Assembly: GCA_016927905.1 (NCBI GenBank)
Contig: JAFGLW010000024.1
Coordinates: 81,950-145,949 of the forward strand
Length of the DNA: 64,000 nucleotides
From: a candidate division CSSED10-310 bacterium
GTDB taxonomy: Bacteria > CSSED10-310 > JAFGJC01
Direction: 5' to 3'
Positions 37,819 to 47,636 of this stretch are shown here, one piece after another. The notes below the pieces were generated by a model. The model worked only from the letters and a program-made list of their open reading frames with translations. It did not search any database and was not told where the DNA came from. Position numbers and translations under genes: made by a program. Each line of letters opens with the position of its first letter. Position 1 is the stretch's first letter.

Positions 37819-39264
37819 ATGCCAAAGAAGCCGTCACGTCTGGCATTGCAACATATCATCCGACTCAGGATGTCGGCTTTGTATATCGCCATTCTGTTCA
37901 TTTTGGGATGTGGATTATCGCCTTCAAATGAAACCGGAACACTCCCGGCAAACCAATCCGCCCGGAACAGGTCGTCTGCAGGGCAGCCTGTGAATCTGGT
38001 GATTTTCACTCTGGATACCACCCGCGCCGATCATCTGGGATCGGGCGGTTACGAACGTATCCTGACACCGAATCTGGACCGGTTGGCCCGCGGGGGAATA
38101 CAATATATCAACGCTTATGCCCAGGCTCCCCGCACGGTGGAATCCCATGCTTCCATATTTACCGGAATTTATCCGTTCATTCATCAGGCAGCGAACGCCT
38201 CGGGAAGAGGTAAATTCCCGATGAGCGATCGGTTCGAGACCCTTGCTGAAATCATGCGGGAAAACGGGTACCAGACTGCGGCATTCACAACCAGTGTCAT
38301 GGTCCGGGCGCGGGACAGCGGCTTGGAGCAGGGATTTGAGACCTATTCGGATTATGATCAGGGGGAATTGAAGGCCGACCGGAACAACCAGCGGTTTTTC
38401 AGGTGGTTCGAGCAAAAAGCCGTGCAGCCGTTCTTTGTGTGGATCCATTATTATGATCCCCATATCCCGTATGCAGCTCCCGCGCCGTTCGACTCGTTGT
38501 ATGAGCCGGTTACCGGTCATCACACCTATAAAAAGATCGTTCGCAAACAGGGTTTGACGAATCTGGAAAATTACACGGTCGGTGAAGGTATCAGCCGGTA
38601 TGATGAAGAAATCACCTTCATGGATCATCATTTCGGGAAGATAATTGAGTTCCTGAACCGGAAAGGACTGCTTGATTCAACCGTTCTCGTTACCATTGCG
38701 GATCATGGTGAAAGCCTTTCCGAACACAACTCGTTCTTCAGCCACGGATACGATATTTTCGAACCCGCGGTTCGAATACCCTGCATGATTCTGGATCCCG
38801 GTTCGGATCGGGGGGGCATGATTGTCAATGCTCTGGTCGAAAGCGTGGATGTGTTTCCGACGATCATGAATCGGTTCGGATTGCGTCATTCTAATCCCAT
38901 TCAAGGAAGGAATCTCACCGGTTATTTCGATTCGGATACGGCGGTTTCCAGAGACAGGGTTTTCAGTCAGAGAAATGCGGATTCACCCAGGATTCTGCAG
39001 TTCGGAGTGCGGGATCGGCGATGGACCTATATAACCGGCAAGGATACACCCCGCATGGCTTATGTGTTTGACAGAGATATCGATCCGGGGGAGATCCGGA
39101 ACCGGGGGACCCATCCTCCCGCTGATTTCGATCGGGATCTATTTCATGAATTCCTTATGGATCAGCTGGGTGCGAAGGACGAATATCCGGCTGCAACTCC
39201 CATCAGCCTTCCTCTGGATTCCAGACTGGCGGAACAGCTGGAAGTACTGGGATACATGCACTGA
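37819..39264 (+). CDS. Sulfatase/alkaline-phosphatase-superfamily lipoprotein
   Basis: Lipobox 'FILGCG'; 'NLVIFTLDTTRADHLGSGGY...TPNLDRLA', 'ESHASIFTGIYP', 'ADHGESLSEHNSFFSHGYDIFEPAVRIPCMI'. Confidence 0.9.
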   Translation: MPKKPSRLALQHIIRLRMSALYIAILFILGCGLSPSNETGTLPANQSARNRSSAGQPVNLVIFTLDTTRADHLGSGGYERILTPNLDRLARGGIQYINAYAQAPRTVESHASIFTGIYPFIHQAANASGRGKFPMSDRFETLAEIMRENGYQTAAFTTSVMVRARDSGLEQGFETYSDYDQGELKADRNNQRFFRWFEQKAVQPFFVWIHYYDPHIPYAAPAPFDSLYEPVTGHHTYKKIVRKQGLTNLENYTVGEGISRYDEEITFMDHHFGKIIEFLNRKGLLDSTVLVTIADHGESLSEHNSFFSHGYDIFEPAVRIPCMILDPGSDRGGMIVNALVESVDVFPTIMNRFGLRHSNPIQGRNLTGYFDSDTAVSRDRVFSQRNADSPRILQFGVRDRRWTYITGKDTPRMAYVFDRDIDPGEIRNRGTHPPADFDRDLFHEFLMDQLGAKDEYPAATPISLPLDSRLAEQLEVLGYMH

Positions 39265-39305
39265 AGGAAATATCTTGAACCGTGAATCTCCTCAAGCGGT
39301 GCAGA

Positions 39306-40079
39306 TCAGTACCTTGAAAATCGAATCCTGAACAGATCCCGAAGCATGCGCGGAACCTGACTTCGCAGGCGGATGGTGGAGGATCGAAGCTGGGGATGCA
39401 TCCGGACCGGAACTTCGACGAACTTCAGATGCAGACGGCGGGCGATATGAAGCACCTCCACATCGAAGGCGAATCCGGTGCAGGTCACTTTCGGAAATAT
39501 ACCATCCACGGCCTTGCGGTTGAAGAATTTCAATCCACACTGGGAATCGGAACCGGTTTTCAATCCGAGCATTGCCACAATCCACTGGAATACCCGTGAT
39601 GAATATTCCCGCGATCGTGGGTAAGCGCTCCGGGCAGAGGTGAGGCGTCGCGTTCCCAGTGCAATATCCGCATCACCGCGGAGCAGCGGGATTACCAGCG
39701 CATTGTACTGGTCGGGACTGTAGGCCAGGTCCGCATCGGTGAATCCGGTGATATCTCCACGGGCGTCACGCATTCCACGGCATACGCTGAATCCCTTTCC
39801 ATGGTTTCCATCGTTTTTCAAAAGCCTTATCCGCTCCTCTCGACGCGACCATTCGGAGACCACTCCGGCGGTTCCATCCGTGCTGCCGTCATCCACTACA
39901 ACAATCTCCAGCAAACCAGCACCGGGTGCTACATTCCAGGCAGTCAGCCTTTCGAGAGTTGCGGGAAGCGTCGATTCCTCGTTGTATGCGGGAATTACAA
40001 GGGTTATGCTCGAACCGGACCGGGTGAAATCGCCGGGGACGTTAAGCGATGCTGCAGTCATGTCCGGAATGTCTTTCAT
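39306..40079 (-). CDS. GT2 family, dolichyl-phosphate beta-glucosyltransferase-like
   Basis: 'LVIPAYNEESTLPATLERLTAW...VVDDGSTDGTAGVVSEW...GKGFSVCRGMRDARGDITGFTDADLAYSPDQ'. Confidence 0.9.
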   Translation of the reverse strand: MKDIPDMTAASLNVPGDFTRSGSSITLVIPAYNEESTLPATLERLTAWNVAPGAGLLEIVVVDDGSTDGTAGVVSEWSRREERIRLLKNDGNHGKGFSVCRGMRDARGDITGFTDADLAYSPDQYNALVIPLLRGDADIALGTRRLTSARSAYPRSREYSSRVFQWIVAMLGLKTGSDSQCGLKFFNRKAVDGIFPKVTCTGFAFDVEVLHIARRLHLKFVEVPVRMHPQLRSSTIRLRSQVPRMLRDLFRIRFSRY

Positions 40080-40082
40080 AAA

Positions 40083-42356
40083 TCAAGCGCCGGATCCGCT
40101 GCCGGTTCGATATCCGGGAGGATATGGCTGGTTTTTGAGATCCAAGATCGGTTTTCCGTCCGGATCGTGGATTCCGACCGCCACGTACCAGTCACCCACC
40201 GTTTCGCAGCTCCTGAGAAACAGTTCGTTCCATCCGGTCCGGAACAGTACATTCAGAACTCTGGGGGATTCAAAAAGCGTCGTCATGTCCATTACCACAC
40301 GGCCGTTCAGCCACATCATGGCTTTGTCCCGGGACCCCGAAACCTCCAAAACCGCATGCGTATCCTCAGGAAAATAAAGATACGTCGCGCCCTCGGCACA
40401 GCATCTTTCCGGGTTCCTGGGGTATTTCGGATGATCGTGTTTGAAGATGGTCTGTAAATCCAGCGTGGCCGAATTGTTTTTTCTGGACGTCCATTTGAGG
40501 TTGGGTTTCAAACCGGGCCGCCGCGAGCTTTCCTCTGAAAAGGGTTCGATATATTCGGTGTCGAATTCCTGATTGCGATCGTAATCGAACAATCCCAATA
40601 AGGACCAGTTGTTCAGAAATGTCTTCCAGCTCCTGACATCCACGACCAGGAAATTTGTCTTGCCGCTGGGATCGATCACCTCATGCAGAATCTCGTATTC
40701 TGCAAAATAATGGATCTCATCGTCCCGCAAAGCATACAGAGTGGGCCGGCTGAGATTGAACCGTTGGTATCCCTCGGGTTTCCCGATCATGTACCCGTTA
40801 TTATGGGATTTTGACCAGACGGTGGGATCAAGACGGGTATAGAAATTGACGAAAATCTGGGGTTGATTTACGGATGTCGCCGTCAGAATCCGCTGTGGAT
40901 ATTGGTCTTTCCGGGATTCCATGAATTCGATCATCTCACGGTACCCATATTGAAATCCGTATATTCCCCGGGCGGACATGATGGGATAGCGGTTGAAATA
41001 GAGTGTGAAATAACGCATCGCTTCGTTCGCGAAAAAAAACGCGATCGTGACGCTCACAACCACCTGTACACCGGCGGATAACCATCGCACCCGGATCCGG
41101 CTCACAGCGTCCTGAATCCATGTTATGGTGAACGCGCTGAGAATCGGTGCAAGCGGGCTCCCGATGATCGATCGGGTGGCATAAAGCTGATTCGTAAACG
41201 CAGCTGCGACGGGAAATAAAAATATCCACGCCAGGATCAGAAAATGCAGCCGTCCCGGCACCATGCAGATCAGAAACACACCCGCCAGGGTCAGCGGGAG
41301 AAAGGTTTTGTATAATTCGCCGTGATTGGCGATGGAATGACGTGCGTTTCGATCACCATTTTCAAACAGGAAATCATACGAATAAAATCTCTGATAATTG
41401 GACCAGAATCGCTCCGCCTTGGCGGTCAGGGAAGTGTATTTCGATTCGTTCAGCCAGCTGTTCGATTTGAAATGCGATGTGGTTTTCAACTCCATCCTGA
41501 ATTTGACGGCCGGAGTGGCGATCAGTGCAAACAGGATCACACCGGGCAGGACATACACCCACTGGCGAATCAGATTGGGAAGGAAGATGATGAAGACGCA
41601 AATCAGAAATAACGGCATGAAAATGACCGCCATTACATAAGTATGAACGGTCAATCCGAACATCAGGCCCGCGCCCGCCCAGTTCCATCCGCCTTTCCTC
41701 AGGGCTCGGACCAGAAATGCAAAACCGAAGACGAACATGCACGGCCAGGAAATCAACTCGAATGCGATTCTGCTGAAATGGAAATTCCAGGGCGTAATGG
41801 ATAAGAACAACGCCGCCCAGAGACCGGCATATATTCCCCATAATTCATATACCAGCCAGAAGGTTCCCAATACCGTCAATGTTCCGAAAACAACACTGGT
41901 CAGGCGAACATTGGCCTCGGTCGGACCCAGCAGCCTGACCGGCAGGATTGCTGCATAGATATAGACGGGATTCTTGTGACCGCCGAACGAATTGATGTAA
42001 AGCGGGAAGGATTTCCCGTTTTCATCGATTCCCCAGCCTCCCAGAGCAAATGCATTGTACCCGATGGAAGCTTCGTCGCAAAAGAAACCGGCAGGGATAT
42101 CACCCACCCTGTAAACCCGGATGAAAAAAGCGAATGCGAGTATCAGGGCAAGCAATACCCGATCCTGCCAGATGAACTTTCGTCTTCCGCAAAATGACGC
42201 TGCGGTGTATCTGCCGTTTTCGGATCGCGTTGATTTCTCAGTCATCTTCAGGCTGTCTTTCACCGGATCAGATGCCCGGTTCATTTTCCCGCATATTCTA
42301 GCTTCCGAAGACTTTTTTTCAATCTTCGAAATGAAATGGAATCGCGAATGAATCAA
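40083..42356 (-). CDS. GT39/ArnT-like membrane glycosyltransferase with C-terminal beta-rich domain
   Basis: 'RVYRVGDIPAGFFCDEASIGYNAFALGGWGIDENGKSFPLY', multiple TMs; C-term 'HAVLEVSGSRDKAMMWLNGRVVMDM...GWNELFLRSCETVGDWYVAVGIHDPDG'. Confidence 0.82.
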   Translation of the reverse strand: MIHSRFHFISKIEKKSSEARICGKMNRASDPVKDSLKMTEKSTRSENGRYTAASFCGRRKFIWQDRVLLALILAFAFFIRVYRVGDIPAGFFCDEASIGYNAFALGGWGIDENGKSFPLYINSFGGHKNPVYIYAAILPVRLLGPTEANVRLTSVVFGTLTVLGTFWLVYELWGIYAGLWAALFLSITPWNFHFSRIAFELISWPCMFVFGFAFLVRALRKGGWNWAGAGLMFGLTVHTYVMAVIFMPLFLICVFIIFLPNLIRQWVYVLPGVILFALIATPAVKFRMELKTTSHFKSNSWLNESKYTSLTAKAERFWSNYQRFYSYDFLFENGDRNARHSIANHGELYKTFLPLTLAGVFLICMVPGRLHFLILAWIFLFPVAAAFTNQLYATRSIIGSPLAPILSAFTITWIQDAVSRIRVRWLSAGVQVVVSVTIAFFFANEAMRYFTLYFNRYPIMSARGIYGFQYGYREMIEFMESRKDQYPQRILTATSVNQPQIFVNFYTRLDPTVWSKSHNNGYMIGKPEGYQRFNLSRPTLYALRDDEIHYFAEYEILHEVIDPSGKTNFLVVDVRSWKTFLNNWSLLGLFDYDRNQEFDTEYIEPFSEESSRRPGLKPNLKWTSRKNNSATLDLQTIFKHDHPKYPRNPERCCAEGATYLYFPEDTHAVLEVSGSRDKAMMWLNGRVVMDMTTLFESPRVLNVLFRTGWNELFLRSCETVGDWYVAVGIHDPDGKPILDLKNQPYPPGYRTGSGSGA

Positions 42357-42371
42357 GGGTAAACGCAGTTT

Positions 42372-45300
42372 CTAATCGGGAGCGGATATCGTATCGATTT
42401 CAAACGATAGAATCCGGTCATTCCGGCAATCTACGACGGCCAGCTTCCGCGTTTCAGGGTCGTAATCGATGCCCATCGGGTATGAAAACGGCGATTCGGT
42501 CGTCGAACCGGGTGGCGGGAACTGGGATATCATGTCTCCCGTCTGCGGGTCGAACACCAGTATCCGGTGAGCCGGCGGATCCGTCACGTAAAGATTGTTG
42601 AATTCATCCAGACAGAGATACGGCAGATTGAAAGGATGATCCTCCCATCCCTCGATCGAGATCAATCGCTCAACTTTTCCGTCCGGATCCAATATTTGTA
42701 CCCGCCTGTTATCGCGGTCGGCAACAATCAGATTTCCCTTGGTATCGATTGTTATCCCGACCGGTTTTTTGAACTGACCGGGTGCCGATCCCCTGCTCCC
42801 CAGAACCGATAAGACCTTACCCTGCAGGTCGATTTTCACGATCTGGTCATGACCGTAATCGGAAACCCACAAACCTTCGGGTGCCGGGCAAAGATCACGT
42901 GGATAATCAAAAAGATATGGGGTCATCGGCATGAATTCCCCCAGACTGGTGAATTTCTGCACCCGGTGGTTGAATGTATCCGCAATAAATACAAATCCGT
43001 CATCCGTAAACAACACGCCGCAGGGATCGTTCAGTCTTCCCGGCAGGTTCCCCTTCGATCCGAACGCCCGGATGAAACGGTCATTCCGGTCGAAAATAAC
43101 GACCCGGTAATTCCTGAAATCGGCAACAGCATACATGCCTTCCGGGCCGAAATCTACGTCTCGGGGCTCGTTCAACGCAACCTGTGCCATTTCATACGCA
43201 CCGACCGCGGGCCCGGAAGTGGTATTTTGTGGTTCCGGCTCATCGTCTTCGGTTTGTGGTGCCGTTGTGGACCTGGCGGTACCACCACCCTTCACAGGGG
43301 GAATCTCAAAATATGTCCCGTAAGCTTCCGCCAGCATCTTGCGCATGTGTTCAGCCAGAGGAAGATACAGATCCACAATGTTGTTTTTTTCCAGAGGATC
43401 GGTATCGATATTGAACAACTCATAGGTGTTCACCTGCTGGGTGTAAATCAGTTTCCAGGGACCGTAGATCACCCCGTATTTCCGGTATTGACGATTGGGT
43501 ACAAGTGTGAATACCGGGCCCAGATCCTCCGTTCTCCCGTTGTAAATCAACGGCAGAAGATTGGTGCCATCCAGGCGCGATTGAGATTGAATATCCAGGA
43601 ACGCCAGAAGAGTGGGCACGATATCCACGGACCCGACAGGGACCTTCACACGCCGGCCTTTCAATTTCGGGAAATTGATTATCAGAGGTGTGTGGATCGA
43701 TTCGTTATACAGATGCTTACCGTGAAAACTGTCCCCGTGATCGGAGAATTCCTCCCCGTGATCCGCAGTGATCACAACCAAGGTCCTGCGGATCAGGCCG
43801 GATTCCTCCAAAAAGTCAAGCAGCGGTTTGAGGTGTTTGTCTGTGAATGCAATCTCCCCATCATAAAACGCCGTTTTCAAATCCTTGAACCGCTCCGTTT
43901 CAGCATGCGGTAGATAGGCTTCATGCGGATCGAGAAGATGGGAATAGAGAAAAAACTTCTCATCGCTAATTTCCCTGAGAATCCGGATGATGGCATCAAC
44001 GGTTTCCGGAGTTGTGGGAGTTCCCCAGATTTCCCCGTAATCCCTGTCGAACAGATGCATGATGTCATAATTTTTTCTGAATGGGTGTTCTCTGAACAAG
44101 GTGTCGTATCCGACGAAGGCCGTTCGATACCCATGTTCTTTCAATATGTCTTTCAACAGCATGGTGCGTTCGGGAATGAAATGCCGGGGATATATACCGG
44201 ACAGGAACGAATTGATGGAACGCGGTGAATCACCGCCCTGTATGAAATTGCGTTCGAATAACACTCCCTGTTCGGCGAAGGCATCCAGGTTCCGACTGGT
44301 CGGATGGGGATACCCGTATGTGGACAGGTGATCCGCACGTACGGCATCGATCGACAGAAACAGGATATTCCAGTCCGATGTGTCCCCGATGATTTCACGG
44401 ACCGGTCTGCCGTCGTAAGGGTAATCCTGGATCGAATCCGCCAGATAACGCCTAAAATCGAAGACGCCCCGCTGCAGAGGTATCTTGACCAGCGACGGCA
44501 GCCGGTTGACCGGCAGGATCCTTCCCGCGGATCTAAGTGTCGAAGCAGTGATATACGTGTGTTTGTGAATCTGGACCGGCAGATTGTAACTGTAATTCAC
44601 CGTCAGAAGGCTCACGGCGGCCAGGAAAACGGCTGTCCAGATCAACAGCCGCGCCGCCGGCTGCTTTCCCAGGAATCTGTTGACCCCCAGAAACGGTTTC
44701 CGGGTGAACAGATAGATTAAAAGGATGAAAATGACAAATTCGCCCAGTGCTTCCAGATTCAGGACCAGGCTCAACCAGCGGTAGTTTGCATGCACGAGAA
44801 TGAGAATGAAAATACCGGAAATCAAATAAGGATTCGTTATATAATCACTCAGCCGTTTTGCCGGGGATTGCAGGGTTCCGCTTTCCGGGCGCATCGCCGA
44901 AGCCCGGGAAACGTTCGCGGTAATCCAGGCCACCAGAAGAAACAGGCAGGCCAGAACAATGAACTGGATGGCGGCAATCGAGAAAGCGATCATGGCATGG
45001 TTGTGAAACCGGTCGATGAACAGCTTGATCAGGCGGTAATCGGCGAACGTAAACACCCATAACAACAGGAAGATCGGGAAATGGGGAATATGTCTCCAGC
45101 CGAGATCGGCGTCAGGAAACAGATGGTTTCGAATCCGCCTGTGGACCTGGGCGGATAAACGGAATACCAGGTAGGCTGAAATCGATAGCAGAGCCGCCAT
45201 GCCCCAGATTATCACATGGAACAGAACGCGTTCGGTACCGTTGTTCAAAGACGGATTGCCGGAGATCAGAACAGCGATGGTCTCGATGACGGCAACGGTA

Positions 45301-45395
45301 AATCCGGATAACACGAACAAACCCGCTACCGGAAGGCTGAAAGAATTTTGATTCTTGACCGGGACCGTCATATGATCAGGACTCCCTGGGATCAA
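42372..45395 (-). CDS. Membrane-anchored sulfatase-like protein with C-terminal NHL propeller
   Basis: Multiple N-terminal TMs; 'NILFLSIDAVRADHLSTYGYPHPTSRNLDAFAEQG...VVITADHGEEFSDHGDSFHGKHLYNESIHTPLII'; NHL blades coding about 43200-42372. Confidence 0.88.
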   Translation of the reverse strand: MIPGSPDHMTVPVKNQNSFSLPVAGLFVLSGFTVAVIETIAVLISGNPSLNNGTERVLFHVIIWGMAALLSISAYLVFRLSAQVHRRIRNHLFPDADLGWRHIPHFPIFLLLWVFTFADYRLIKLFIDRFHNHAMIAFSIAAIQFIVLACLFLLVAWITANVSRASAMRPESGTLQSPAKRLSDYITNPYLISGIFILILVHANYRWLSLVLNLEALGEFVIFILLIYLFTRKPFLGVNRFLGKQPAARLLIWTAVFLAAVSLLTVNYSYNLPVQIHKHTYITASTLRSAGRILPVNRLPSLVKIPLQRGVFDFRRYLADSIQDYPYDGRPVREIIGDTSDWNILFLSIDAVRADHLSTYGYPHPTSRNLDAFAEQGVLFERNFIQGGDSPRSINSFLSGIYPRHFIPERTMLLKDILKEHGYRTAFVGYDTLFREHPFRKNYDIMHLFDRDYGEIWGTPTTPETVDAIIRILREISDEKFFLYSHLLDPHEAYLPHAETERFKDLKTAFYDGEIAFTDKHLKPLLDFLEESGLIRRTLVVITADHGEEFSDHGDSFHGKHLYNESIHTPLIINFPKLKGRRVKVPVGSVDIVPTLLAFLDIQSQSRLDGTNLLPLIYNGRTEDLGPVFTLVPNRQYRKYGVIYGPWKLIYTQQVNTYELFNIDTDPLEKNNIVDLYLPLAEHMRKMLAEAYGTYFEIPPVKGGGTARSTTAPQTEDDEPEPQNTTSGPAVGAYEMAQVALNEPRDVDFGPEGMYAVADFRNYRVVIFDRNDRFIRAFGSKGNLPGRLNDPCGVLFTDDGFVFIADTFNHRVQKFTSLGEFMPMTPYLFDYPRDLCPAPEGLWVSDYGHDQIVKIDLQGKVLSVLGSRGSAPGQFKKPVGITIDTKGNLIVADRDNRRVQILDPDGKVERLISIEGWEDHPFNLPYLCLDEFNNLYVTDPPAHRILVFDPQTGDMISQFPPPGSTTESPFSYPMGIDYDPETRKLAVVDCRNDRILSFEIDTISAPD

Positions 45396-45430
45396 ACTCG
45401 AATTAAAACACCGAGCATGCTGAAAATCAA

Positions 45431-46912
45431 ATGGGGTTCAGGATGGATAAGAGCGATCACCAGTTTCGAAAAATATTTCACGGTTTTCTGTCATTGTCAG
45501 TAGCCAAAATCGTTTTTATGATTGCAGGGTACGCGGTGTATTTCTCCCTGCCCAGGCTGTTCGGATCGGCCGGGGAGTTTGGGAATTACGGCGTGGTGAT
45601 CGGCCTTCTGAATGTATTCAACATGGTGCTGATTACCGGAACCATCCAGGCCGTTTCCAAATTCACATCCGAAAAAAACGAAATTGCCCGCTCAATCCGC
45701 CGTGCGGCCCTGCGGATCCAGTCGGTGATCGGCGGAATGATCTTTCTTTTCCTGCTGCTCGGCGCTCCCCGGATCGCACTCCTGTTCGGCGACCCGGATC
45801 TCACCGCACCGATCCGGGCGGGATCGTTCATCCCCTTGTTTTACTCGTTTTATGCCGTGTTTGTCGGATCCCTGAACGGGCGGAGAATGTTCACCCAACA
45901 GGCCGCCCTAGATATTTCCTTTGCCTTTTTGAAGACGGCGGGAATCCTGACCATGGCCGCATTGGGATTCGGTGTAACCGGTGCGCTTTCCGGGTTTTCG
46001 TCTGCAGCGCTGATCATTTTAATCGTTGCAGGACTGGTTGTGTCCGGGGAATCTCCGCGTTCCGATCGGGTTCGCTTTCCCGCCGATCGGATATTTGCGT
46101 TTGAAATATGGGTCATATTCATCACATTGACCACAAACCTGCTGATCAACGCCGACCTGTTTTTCGTAAAATCCCTTCTGGATCCCTCGGTTGCTTCAAC
46201 ATACACCGGTTATTACACTGCGGTGCAGACATTCGCCCGGATTCCGTACACTCTGGTCATTGCGATCAGCCTGATCGTATATCCTCTGATTTCCCGATCG
46301 ACATTCCAGAACGATTTGAAACAATCACAGTCCTATGTCCGGAATTCCATCAGACTGGCTCTGCTGATCGTTGTTCCGATCGCAGCCGTATTTTTTTGCT
46401 TCCCATCCGAATTTCTGGGATCAGTTTACCCCGACGAATATATCGCAGGCAGCTCGGTTCTCCGGATGCTCCCCATCGGCTCGATTCTTCTCTCAATCAT
46501 GTATGTCATGATTACCATGATAACCGGAAGCGGATTCCCGAGGATTTCACTGGCCATCACCTGCGTTGCATTGGCTGCGGACGCGGCTGCCTGCTGGTTT
46601 TTGGTACCCGTATATTCTATCCGCGGCGCTGCAGCAGGATCGATAACGGGATGGGGCACCGGAACACTCCTGGCGGGGATCTGGATCTGCCGTCATTTCA
46701 GGATGGTCACCCTGTCGAAAACGCCCGTCCGAATCATATCGGCGGGCATACTGGGTTCCGTGGCCGGGTGGTTTGTTCCGGGCGGCGGATGGATTCGACT
46801 TCTGACGGGATCTTCAACCGTGCTGGCCGTTTACGGTATCGTGTTGTGGGGTTTGGGAGAAATCAACCGGGTGGAGCTGATCGGGATGTATCGGAAATTC
46901 AGGACCTCCTGA
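45431..46912 (+). CDS. Wzx/MATE-like polysaccharide flippase
   Basis: Twelve or more hydrophobic segments, 'LSVAKIVFMIAGYAVYFSLPRLFGSAGEFGNYGVVIGLLNVFNMVLITGTIQAVSKFTSE'. Confidence 0.85.
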   Translation: MGFRMDKSDHQFRKIFHGFLSLSVAKIVFMIAGYAVYFSLPRLFGSAGEFGNYGVVIGLLNVFNMVLITGTIQAVSKFTSEKNEIARSIRRAALRIQSVIGGMIFLFLLLGAPRIALLFGDPDLTAPIRAGSFIPLFYSFYAVFVGSLNGRRMFTQQAALDISFAFLKTAGILTMAALGFGVTGALSGFSSAALIILIVAGLVVSGESPRSDRVRFPADRIFAFEIWVIFITLTTNLLINADLFFVKSLLDPSVASTYTGYYTAVQTFARIPYTLVIAISLIVYPLISRSTFQNDLKQSQSYVRNSIRLALLIVVPIAAVFFCFPSEFLGSVYPDEYIAGSSVLRMLPIGSILLSIMYVMITMITGSGFPRISLAITCVALAADAAACWFLVPVYSIRGAAAGSITGWGTGTLLAGIWICRHFRMVTLSKTPVRIISAGILGSVAGWFVPGGGWIRLLTGSSTVLAVYGIVLWGLGEINRVELIGMYRKFRTS

Positions 46913-47636
46913 GCGTTGAATCAGATGCCGGGATTTTCCGAAGTATTACAACGACGAAACCGGCCCATCGAGATACGGGTGAATTCAGAGCTTTGTTTTC
47001 CAGATACCTGAAAACCGACCGGATAACGGGAATCCGGTGAATGCAGGCGAACGGAGTGAAAACACGGACACCTCGAAATGCAACCCATTCAACATTGTCG
47101 GGAAAATATGTCCGGATCCGGTCCAGAGAATCGTATCGGGTGGCGATATCGGCATCCCGGTATTCTGTGGAGGTCCGGGTGGGCATTTTCAACCGCTTGA
47201 TGATTCCCCGCAGCGACCGGGGATTGTAAAATTCGAGAGCCAGAAAACCACCCGGTCGGGTCACCCGGACCAACTCGGAGATCACCGGTTGAATGGGATG
47301 GATATGCGGCAGTACTTTGAACGATAAAGTCAGATCGAAACGATCTGCAGCAAAGGGCAGGCATACGAGGTCGGACTGGATCAGGTTTCGATGCCTCTGG
47401 GAAGCCCGTTTCAACATGCCCATGGACAGGTCCACCCCGACACTCATACGGGCCGGTTCGGCCAGTCGCTCCAGGATCAGACCACTGCCGCATCCCACTT
47501 CCAGAACGGTTGATCCCGGATATAAAGTTTCAATCGATTTAATTTCCAGATCGTCGATCAGGGCGTGATAACCACGCTTCCGGCTTCGATCGTAGGATTG
47601 GGCAAAGGCATCGTAATATTTACGGTTGTCGATCAT
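46899..47636 (-). CDS. Class I SAM-dependent methyltransferase
   Basis: 'TVLEVGCGSGLILERLAEPARMSVGVDLSMGMLKRASQR'. Confidence 0.9.
   Translation of the reverse strand: MIDNRKYYDAFAQSYDRSRKRGYHALIDDLEIKSIETLYPGSTVLEVGCGSGLILERLAEPARMSVGVDLSMGMLKRASQRHRNLIQSDLVCLPFAADRFDLTLSFKVLPHIHPIQPVISELVRVTRPGGFLALEFYNPRSLRGIIKRLKMPTRTSTEYRDADIATRYDSLDRIRTYFPDNVEWVAFRGVRVFTPFACIHRIPVIRSVFRYLENKALNSPVSRWAGFVVVILRKIPASDSTLRRS

Noticed and set aside
42849-43913. 354-aa ORF on + strand
   Set aside because: Antisense to the sulfatase-NHL gene; shadow ORF.
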